From Sternotherus odoratus (Eukaryota > Chordata > Testudines > Kinosternidae), in NCBI GenBank assembly GCA_032164245.1, contig JAVMKO010000020.1, positions 6,723,206 through 6,787,205 on the forward strand: a stretch of 64,000 nt of DNA, given 5' to 3'. Position 1 is the stretch's first letter, and each line of letters begins with the position of its first letter. The notes under the pieces are model-generated. The model saw nothing but the letters and a program-made list of their open reading frames with translations, did not search any database and had not been told where the DNA came from. Position numbers and translations under genes: made by a program. Below are positions 59,701 through 64,000 of this stretch, in pieces.

Positions 59701-61098
59701 CATTCATCTCTATCTGGCTGTAAAATGAGGGGTGTGTCTCAGGGAGACGTGTTGTTTACATCGTCTCTCCATCGCTAAAGCTTTCCACCAAGGAAATGAA
59801 CTAACAGAAAACGAACATCGCGGTGGAATGAAGAGTTATCCTGTTTTCACTCAACCCTCTGCTTGGTGCATGTATCTGGTATCTTTCCCCAAAGTATTTT
59901 CCAGAGTGATTTACAAATGTGGGGCCTGACTCTCTTCCCACCCACAACAATGTCATTCCAGTGATTTTAGAGTAGATACTCCTGGTTTACCTTGGTGTAA
60001 ATAAGAGGGAAGTCAGGCTCCGTGTATGCTATACAGGAATCCCTTAGACACCAGTGAAAAGCAACCAACTCTGGAGTGGAATGTGGCAGTTCTTTATCAG
60101 TTTAAGACTGAGTGAAGAAGCCATTTGAAATTAGTCCTTTTTAATTAGACCCAAATTGGGCACTGGTCAGAACACTGGAGTTCATCTCCCAATGAGTAGA
60201 GCTGGCTGGAAAATGGAATTTCTGTCATTTCCTGACATTCCAAATGTTTTGTTTGTTCTGAATCAGAATCAAATTGAAAATTACGAAATTTCTCGCAAAA
60301 TGGAAATTCTGAAAATTTTTGATTTGAAAGCATTTTTTTCCATAATGTCACACCATAATATAATGTAAAATATTACACATCAATAAAATATCAGATTGAA
60401 AATAATATTAGACTGCTAGCAGCTGAAAGCTGATGCTATCACATGGGGGTAATTTGTAAATCAATGGCTGAGAACTTAAAAGCTGGAAGGTAACAAACTG
60501 CGAATCCCAGGATGATTGAACCTGGTGATACTCTGAACAAAAAGACCTCTTGAACATGTTTGTAGTGGTTTCCATCACTGACTTAACAGACGTTCTAGGC
60601 TTCAGGGTGAATGCACGTTGAGTGACAATCCTGGAATCTTCTTATATAAAAAATATAAAAGTCAAAAGGAAACTGAATGAAATGTGACTGTTTCAATGAA
60701 ACATTTTTACCTTATCTTATAACATGTTTTGACATTGAAATGAGACAAGAAAGTCAAAACCATTCTTTTTGATACTTTTCCCAGCAAAAATGTTGCCACA
60801 GTTGATTGTTCCCGGAAAATATTTAGATGTCGTTTTCTCACAGAAAACCATTCCATCAAAAAAAAAAAAATTCAGCCAGATCTCCCAATGAGTCTCCCCC
60901 ATGCTTGGTGCATCTACAGTTGGGACATCATATTAAGCCGCAAGCATGGGATGTCTAGCTTTCTGAGACAAGATGCAGACAGGAGATCTGTGTTGTGTCA
61001 TGGTGCTCACCTGGGATGATTTCAAAGATAAACTTCCCTGCTTCCTCTGGATTGCTGATTGCCTCCTTGATAGTGCTTCCCTGCAGAAACAGGCAGCC
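41561..61098 (-). CDS. ARHGAP25: ARHGAP25, Rho GTPase-activating protein 25 (partial, last 9 coding exons)
   Basis: In coding order the exons are 61098..61011, 59596..59477, 55898..55691, 49622..49490, 47575..47502, 46347..46226, 45591..45389, 44135..43540 and 41771..41561. They total 1755 bases, and the reading frame is unbroken across all eight junctions (584 residues and a stop). They encode the second half of a PH domain, a complete RhoGAP domain with arginine finger (GIFRLPG), a Ser/Thr-rich linker and a C-terminal coiled coil. ARHGAP25 is a cytoplasmic GAP for Rac in haematopoietic cells, working in phagocytosis and leukocyte migration (family knowledge). ARHGAP22 and ARHGAP24 share the layout, but the linker ([11 protein letters not shown]) and the position next to BMP10 identify ARHGAP25. 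About 87 N-terminal residues, estimated from the human protein, lie beyond the right edge. Confidence 0.96.
42070..42215. mobile_element. hAT-type MITE relic
   Basis: The ends 'agtggtttttgacctttttt' and 'ggttgagaaccactg' are inverted repeats. No clear duplication remains. Confidence 0.7.
42970..43335 (+). repeat. TA-rich degenerate minisatellite
   Basis: The core GATACTATAGTAATA and close variants start at 43052, 43095, 43126, 43207 and 43290. Spacings are 43, 31, 81 and 83 bases, so the unit is probably near 40. Confidence 0.7.
43540..44135 (-). CDS. ARHGAP25: ARHGAP25 exon: large Ser/Thr-rich linker exon
   Basis: This 596-base exon encodes 198 residues plus two bases. It contains [29 protein letters not shown] and TSTYDNVP, a tyrosine motif kept between species, and ends with the start of the coiled coil ([20 protein letters not shown], then DYEEQIK). 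The region is low in predicted structure and rich in Ser and Thr, so phosphorylation is likely but only inferred. The acceptor is attttcag and the donor is gtaaat. A second AG two bases into the exon makes a two-base acceptor shift possible; the chosen AG is the one that keeps the frame. Confidence 0.94.
44136..45388 (-). other. ARHGAP25 intron between exons 45389 and 44135
   Basis: This intron contains an AT-rich self-complementary repeat (44285-44570), a 'ttataa' palindromic repeat (44590-44770) and a nearly complete MIR (45144-45370). Confidence 0.85.
45144..45370 (+). repeat. Nearly full-length MIR SINE
   Basis: The tRNA-like head 'gaggcagtgttgcctagtgg' is followed by the CORE 'gtgaccactggcaagtcact', then 'ccccgatttccccacccgtg', 'caatggggataataatactg' and a tail ending 'gagatgggaattattatt'. 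It is the best-preserved MIR in the window. Confidence 0.9.
45389..45591 (-). CDS. ARHGAP25: ARHGAP25 exon: end of RhoGAP domain and start of linker
   Basis: This 203-base exon encodes [20 protein letters not shown], the last RhoGAP helix, followed by a proline-rich stretch ([11 protein letters not shown]) and [10 protein letters not shown], which is also conserved in human ARHGAP25. The acceptor is attatag and the donor is gtaaga. It enters in phase 1 and ends in phase 0. A near full-length MIR SINE ends roughly 20 bases from the donor, on the intron side. Confidence 0.95.
45592..46225 (-). other. ARHGAP25 intron, 634 bp
   Basis: This intron appears single-copy, and nothing else is recognised in it. 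Confidence 0.8.
46226..46347 (-). CDS. ARHGAP25: ARHGAP25 exon: RhoGAP domain, conserved asparagine segment
   Basis: This 122-base exon encodes [20 protein letters not shown] and continues [20 protein letters not shown]. It holds the MSxxNLAxVxxxNL signature; the Asn in GVNLIRP is the conserved residue that contacts the GTPase and arginine finger. The acceptor is ccggcag and the donor is gtacaa. It enters in phase 2 and ends in phase 1. Confidence 0.96.
46348..47501 (-). other. ARHGAP25 intron, 1.15 kb
   Basis: No clear repeat family was recognised. There are short A-rich tracts near 46568 and 47170. Confidence 0.8.
47502..47575 (-). CDS. ARHGAP25: ARHGAP25 exon: RhoGAP domain, short central exon
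   Basis: This 74-base exon encodes [20 protein letters not shown] and then SYIC plus two bases of an Arg codon. LPxxNxxLL is the family motif before the final helices. The acceptor is tgtttag and the donor is gtatgt. It is too short to stand out as an open frame, but it is required to keep the frame between its neighbours. Confidence 0.94.
48110..48225 (-). repeat. MIR/CORE-type SINE fragment, long-tail form
   Basis: It has 'gtggtagcacctaggagtct', 'gaccccattgtgtttggtgc' and 'acaaacacagaacaaaaaga'. Confidence 0.8.
49225..49340 (-). repeat. MIR/CORE-type SINE fragment, long-tail form
   Basis: It has 'gttattaattacatgtacta', 'ggccccattgtgttaggcac' and 'gtagacagtccctgtgtctc'. Confidence 0.7.
49490..49622 (-). 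CDS. ARHGAP25: ARHGAP25 exon: RhoGAP domain, substrate-binding helices
   Basis: This 133-base exon encodes [20 protein letters not shown] and continues [34 protein letters not shown] is the RhoGAP box with the conserved lysine and the LPEP turn. The acceptor is tctacag and the donor is gtacca. The exon enters in phase 2 and ends in phase 0. Confidence 0.96.
50954..51459. mobile_element. Tigger/pogo-like MITE with internal GC-rich minisatellite
   Basis: The 506-bp element starts CAGTAAAACCTCCATTTAAC and ends TTAAATCGAGGGTTTACTG, with TA on each side (952-953 of 50000 and 51460-51461), as for Tc1/mariner-pogo. The GC-rich middle has repeated 'cagccgggagc' and 'gtcagccagcccg' phrases. Its open frame is only the repeat translated. 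Confidence 0.85.
51605..51675 (+). repeat. MIR SINE core fragment
   Basis: It has 'gtggcaagtcacttaacccc' followed by 'tctgtgatttgcctctgtac'. Confidence 0.65.
51678..52281. mobile_element. DNA transposon relic with TAGGCCTTGTCT ends
   Basis: The left end TAGGCCTTGTCTCCACTA and right end 'gtgtgtagacaagccaaga' are inverted repeats. The inside is rich in 'ttataccagt' and 'gtataactg' phrases. No duplication was resolved. Confidence 0.65.
52722..52835 (+). repeat. tRNA-derived SINE interrupted by a 26-bp insertion
   Basis: The A-box-like text 'gggtggtctagtggtttgag' and the B-box-like 'agttcacttcccagc' flank a foreign 26-bp piece at 52770-52795. Confidence 0.65.
52770..52795 (+). mobile_element. 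26-bp Penelope-like 3'-end insertion with 9-bp duplication
   Basis: The piece begins CAGACTAACACGG and ends CCTCTCTGAT, the same 3' terminus as copies A and B. It is flanked by exact TAAAAACAC at 52761-52769 and 52796-52804. Confidence 0.8.
53775..53855 (-). repeat. CR1 LINE 3'-end fragment
   Basis: It has 'gaaatgcaggacttgaaggg' and 'acctcgagaggatgtttagt'. Confidence 0.75.
53872..54430 (-). repeat. Long SINE/retroelement-like repeat, class uncertain
   Basis: It starts like the MIR-type long tail ('ttattattattatctgtatt') and continues with 'ataagacaagagataactga', 'ggcatcagggcaaaggagag', 'gggagaaagcacggtggtgc' and 'gggaaagccagtggcgggat'. I recognise these phrases as repetitive in reptile genomes but cannot name the family. 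Confidence 0.5.
54775..54900 (-). repeat. CR1 LINE 3'-end fragment
   Basis: It has 'cgtagagattcctgccagaa' and 'tctagtctgatctcctgcac'. Confidence 0.75.
55691..55898 (-). CDS. ARHGAP25: ARHGAP25 exon: RhoGAP domain start with arginine finger
   Basis: This 208-base exon encodes [20 protein letters not shown] through [14 protein letters not shown]. The catalytic arginine finger is in GIFRLPGQ, with the Arg codon at 55765-55767. This residue inserts into the GTPase active site to speed GTP hydrolysis. The acceptor is ctatgtag and the donor is gtaatg, leaving CG (phase 2). It joins the previous exon through a valine, so the deduced junction reads SGVVFGQ. Confidence 0.96.
56640..56755 (-). repeat. 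MIR SINE fragment
   Basis: It has 'catcttcaaagtgccaaaca', 'cctcctcacaacacccttgt' and 'attaagtagtattgtctctg' in reversed order. Confidence 0.65.
58079..58384 (+). mobile_element. hAT-type non-autonomous transposon
   Basis: It begins AAGGGGTCGGCAACC and ends GGTTGCCTACCCTTG, the same family as 31368-31677 in the opposite direction; the inside shares 'tttaagaagcttcatttaaa'. No duplication was resolved. Confidence 0.85.
58870..59410 (-). repeat. CR1 LINE 3' region, about 540 bp
   Basis: It contains 'agaacataagaattgccata', 'ttggatcaggccaaaggacc', 'gaagtgatccatcccctgtc', 'ccacaggttgactgtgcgtt' and 'tttactttctccacaccagt'. It ends about 66 bases from the ARHGAP25 exon at 59477. Confidence 0.92.
59477..59596 (-). 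CDS. ARHGAP25: ARHGAP25 exon: PH domain, C-terminal helix
   Basis: This 120-base exon encodes [20 protein letters not shown] and then [20 protein letters not shown]. The [11 protein letters not shown] segment is the C-terminal helix of the PH domain with its invariant tryptophan. The acceptor is tttttgcag and the donor is gtaaag. It enters and leaves in phase 1. A second AG eight to nine bases into the exon (ctcag) could serve as an alternative acceptor, but it would break the phase unless paired with another donor. A CR1 fragment ends about 65 bases from the donor, on the intron side. Confidence 0.94.
59597..61010 (-). other. ARHGAP25 intron, 1.4 kb
   Basis: About half of this intron is the 682-bp AT-rich element at 60198-60879. 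The remainder has no recognised repeat. Confidence 0.8.
60198..60879. mobile_element. AT-rich 682-bp element with exact 14-bp target-site duplication
   Basis: It begins 'agagctggctggaaaatgg' and ends with an A-run then 'ttcagccag', so the ends share CTGGCTG in inverted form. The flanks ATCTCCCAATGAGT at 60184-60197 and 60880-60893 are identical over 14 bases. No coding frame is seen. Confidence 0.7.
61011..61098 (-). CDS. ARHGAP25: ARHGAP25 exon: PH domain, middle part
   Basis: This 88-base exon encodes [20 protein letters not shown] and continues GKFIFEIIP, the central and later strands of the PH domain. The acceptor is tttctag and the donor is gtgagc after CCAG, leaving one base (phase 1). 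It enters in phase 0. The preceding exon, which should carry the first PH strands and the tryptophan-containing WQQRYF-type segment, was not found up to 64000. Confidence 0.93.
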
Positions 61099-61179
61099 CT
61101 AGAAACAAAGACAGCAATAGCCTTGAATCAGCCATTTAAAAATAAAACCCTCCTCTTTGGACCATGCTGGTAATGATGG

Positions 61180-61905
61180 ATATAATACTTATAAAATCAT
61201 AGCAATGGCAGGCTGCAAGGGATCTCCGGAAGCCATCAGGTCCTTCTCCCTGCATTGTAGCAGGACTAAGTCAATCTAGACCATCCCTGAGAGGTGTTTA
61301 TCCAACCTGCTCTTAAAAAACCTCCAATGAGGAGGATTCCACAACCTCCCTCAGAAGCCTGTTCCAGAGCATAACTACCTTTATAGTTAGAAAGTTTCCC
61401 CTAGTATCTAACCTAAACCTCCCTTACTTCCAATAAAGCCCGTTACTTCTTGCCCTACCTGCACTGGACATAGAAAACAATTCATCACCACCCTCTTTAT
61501 AACAGCCCTAAACATATTTGAAGACTGTTAACAGGTCCCCTCCTCAGTCTTATTTCTCAAGACTCAACAGGCCCAGTTGTTGGGGTTTTTTTAACTTTTC
61601 CTCATAGGTCAGGTTTAAATCATTTTTGTTGCTGTCCTCTGAACGCTCCCAGATTTGTCCACATCTTCTTTAAAGCGTGGTGGCTAGAAGTGGACACACT
61701 ACTCCAGCTAAGGTCTCACCAGGGCCTAGGAGAGTGTGACAATAACCTTCTTGTCTGACATAAGACACTCCGGTTAATATATCCCAGACTGACATTAGCC
61801 TTTTTTAATTTATCACCACACCGTTGACTGTCATTCAAGTTATGATCCACTGTAATCCCCCAGGCCCTTCTCAGCAGTACCACCATCTAGCCAGTTATTT
61901 GAGAA
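61180..61905 (-). repeat. CR1 LINE 3' region with remnant of the ORF2 C-terminus
   Basis: It runs 'ggaggattccacaacctccc', 'ccagcataactac'-like phrases near 61370, 'ctcataggtcaggtttaaat', 'gaagtggacacactactcca' and 'cactgtaatcccccaggccc'. On the minus strand, 61840-61905 codes for LDGGTAEKGLGD, close to the end of CR1 reverse-transcriptase ORF2. It is a decayed pseudogene fragment. Confidence 0.8.
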
Positions 61906-63412
61906 GACTATCCCTTTTCTGGGCACTAGGTGAGAAGGTTTGAGGAACATCTCCTTTAGCCTGGATTCTCTCATTGTGGATTTTAGGGAAGCACCAGTTT
62001 CAAAGTGACTGAGCAGGTTACATTTCATTATGATAAAGGCTACAGCAGTTAGATCTGTCGGTATCACCAAGATCATCAGGCTTGTGACTCTTGCTTCCAC
62101 GTCATCAGATCACATGTCCAACCTAAAAAGGGATGTGGACCCAGGCTGGCAGACATAACTGCATGAGTCAGCAGAAGCAATGCCCAGAATAGGGCTGCAG
62201 AGGGGAGTAGGAGGTGGTGCCATGGATGGAAACAGAGAGGGCTTTAGCTAATTACATGCTTATATAGCCCACTTTGCTCAGGCCATATGTGGGGACTGCA
62301 CCCAACATCTTGGTAGTGCTAAAAGAATGAACCAAAGTGCTATGGTAATATCAAGAATAAGAAATATGGATGCATAGTTCCCTTTGAAATTAATGGGAGT
62401 AGTATCTCTACATCCCCTGCATAGCTCAGCCAGTCTCTGTGTTCTAGCTAGAAGCAGTAGCAGACTCATATTGAGAGCGGACAGGAATTTTGTCACCATC
62501 AAAGGAATTTCAACACAAAAAAAGGCTTTACATTTTCCACAATTTTTTGGTTTTGATGTAATTTTTATTGAAATTTTCCACAAAAAAGGCAGAGGGGTGT
62601 GTTTTTGTTTTGATTTGGGGGGTGGGACTCAGGAAAAAAAATCAGTTTGGGGTAAAAATGCTTAGCTTTTAGTTGAATGAAAAATGGTTTACAGAAACCA
62701 AAAAAGTGCCCGTTGAAAATCAACAACAAGAAAAACTGCAGGACATTTTGTCCAAAATAAATGTTGTTTTATTTCCTCCACAATTTTTTTTTACCAGCTT
62801 TACTTGTATGTGGATCAGCCATTATCATGGGATTATGCTTATATTTGGAGACAGCAGCTGAGTTAAAGGCAGTCTGGATGTTTAAAACTGACTGATAAAA
62901 ATACCTTGTGTATCCATTGGGACAGAGGACAGGGTGCCATGCAGAGAGGGGATGGTCCTCTCCATTGGGGGTGGGGAAGAGGGAGCAATTTATGACCCGG
63001 GGGCCATACATGGTTTATCATAGCATTTCATAAGATCTGCAACCTGCTTCAACACACTATACTAATGGCCAATTCATTAGCGTTTTGTTGTCATGTTTAC
63101 CTCAGTTTAGTTTATGCAGGTGTGTAAATAGGTTGTTTTTATGTACAATATTGTCTATCTAAATACACACAAAATGGGCTGAACTTAAGATATAAATCAG
63201 TATTGGTGACTATTCATATTTTAATAAGATTCAAAATCTGTTTGACCCACTCAAGATTCTTCTTCGGCCCTCCTGTGTAATAAGTTTGGGCACCACTGCT
63301 CTACATTATTAATCTTCCTTTCCCCAAGAAGATGTGGAGCTATAGAAAGAGGCAGGGACATGTACCTGCTTTACTGCCCTGGGAGTTTGTGACGTTCCAT
63401 TTTTGTAAAAAG

Positions 63413-64000
63413 AATGAGTAGTGCTTGTGGCACCTAAGAGACTAACAAATTTATTTAAGCATAAGGTTTCGTGGGCTACAGCCCACTTCATCAGATGCAT
63501 AGAATGAAACATACAATAGGAAGATATTTATACACACAGAGAACATGAAAAGGTGGAAGACGCCATACCAACTCTAAGGGCTGGTCTCCACTATGGGGGG
63601 GGGGGGATCGACTGCAGATATGCAACTTCAGCTACGTGAATCACGTAGCTGAAGTTTGCGTATCTGCATCCGACTTACCGTCCGTCCTCATGGCGGCGGC
63701 GGGCGGCGGCACGCTCCCCCGTCGATTCCAGCTTGCGCCTCCCGGCAAGCTGGAGTTCCGCAGTCGACGGGGGCGCCATGAGCGATCGATTGCTCGCGTC
63801 TTCATAAGACATGAGAAATCAATCGCCAGAAAATCGATCGCTACCCGCCAATTCGGTGGGTAGTGAAGACATACCCTAAGAGGCTAATTATTTAAGATGG
63901 GCTATTATCAGCAGGAGGGGGAAAAAAAACTTTTGTAGTGATAATCAAGATGGCCCATTTCAGACAATTGACAAGAAAGTGTGAGTAACAGTAGGGGGAT
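63413..64000 (-). mobile_element. Penelope-like element copy interrupted by a MITE
   Basis: The parts 63413-63577 and 63880-64000 read as one element on the minus strand once the MITE is removed. The minus strand has 'aaatgggccatcttgattat', 'cctcctgctgataatagccc', 'catctgatgaagtgggctgt' and 'agcccacgaaaccttatgct'. It continues past the window edge. The family name is from recognition only. Confidence 0.7.
63578..63876. mobile_element. PIF/Harbinger-type MITE with TTA/TAA duplication
   Basis: The 299-bp element starts GGGCTGGTCTCCACTA and ends TAGTGAAGACATACCC, inverted ends. It is flanked by TAA at 63575-63577 and 63877-63879, the 3-bp duplication of PIF/Harbinger elements. Inside is a perfect 16-bp palindrome at 63624-63656. 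Its GC-rich middle is full of CG pairs. Confidence 0.75.

Larger units (their letters stand above)
61099..64000 (-). other. ARHGAP25 upstream intron (runs off the window)
   Basis: No exon with the first part of the PH domain or an N-terminus was found. The region holds a CR1 relic (61180-61905), AT-rich sequence (62490-62800) and a Penelope-like copy with a nested MITE (63413-64000). Confidence 0.7.

Noticed and set aside
61840..62100. 86-residue minus-strand frame as a lost ARHGAP25 exon
   Set aside because: Its end matches the CR1 ORF2 C-terminus rather than a PH domain.

Overview
This is vertebrate nuclear DNA, almost certainly from a sauropsid and most likely a turtle. The reasons are spliced genes with GT/AG introns, two genes that are neighbours in other amniotes, and a dense cover of old CR1 LINE fragments, MIR/CORE-type SINEs, hAT, Tigger and PIF/Harbinger DNA-element relics and Penelope-like fragments. 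Family names for repeats are recognised by eye. No operons, CRISPR arrays, tRNA or rRNA genes were seen. Layout: (1) 1-9.8 kb is upstream intergenic DNA with repeats. (2) 9858-14777 (+) is a complete two-exon BMP10 gene (426 residues deduced). It has a TATA-like box upstream, a 3.6-kb intron, a furin site and a 108-residue seven-cysteine TGF-beta-family ligand domain. (3) About 15.2-40.8 kb is intergenic, with many nested transposon relics and a 16-bp minisatellite split by a hAT element. (4) 41561-61098 (-) holds the last nine coding exons of ARHGAP25: the second half of the PH domain, the whole RhoGAP domain, a Ser/Thr-rich linker and a C-terminal coiled coil, 584 residues in all. The N-terminus (start codon and first half of the PH domain) lies beyond the right edge. 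The two genes are tail-to-tail. The human order ARHGAP25-BMP10 is the same in mirror image, so the pair is an old syntenic block. The genes do not form a pathway: BMP10 is a secreted cardiac/vascular ligand and ARHGAP25 a cytoplasmic Rac GTPase-activating protein of blood cells. The most unusual material is in the repeats: twin 107-bp Penelope-like insertions with identical ends (one with a perfect 12-bp target-site duplication), a 26-bp insertion of the same 3' end with a 9-bp duplication, a hammerhead-ribozyme-like core in longer copies, a Harbinger MITE in one of them whose empty site can be rebuilt, and an AT-rich 682-bp element flanked by a perfect 14-bp duplication. No wholly new protein-coding system was found.
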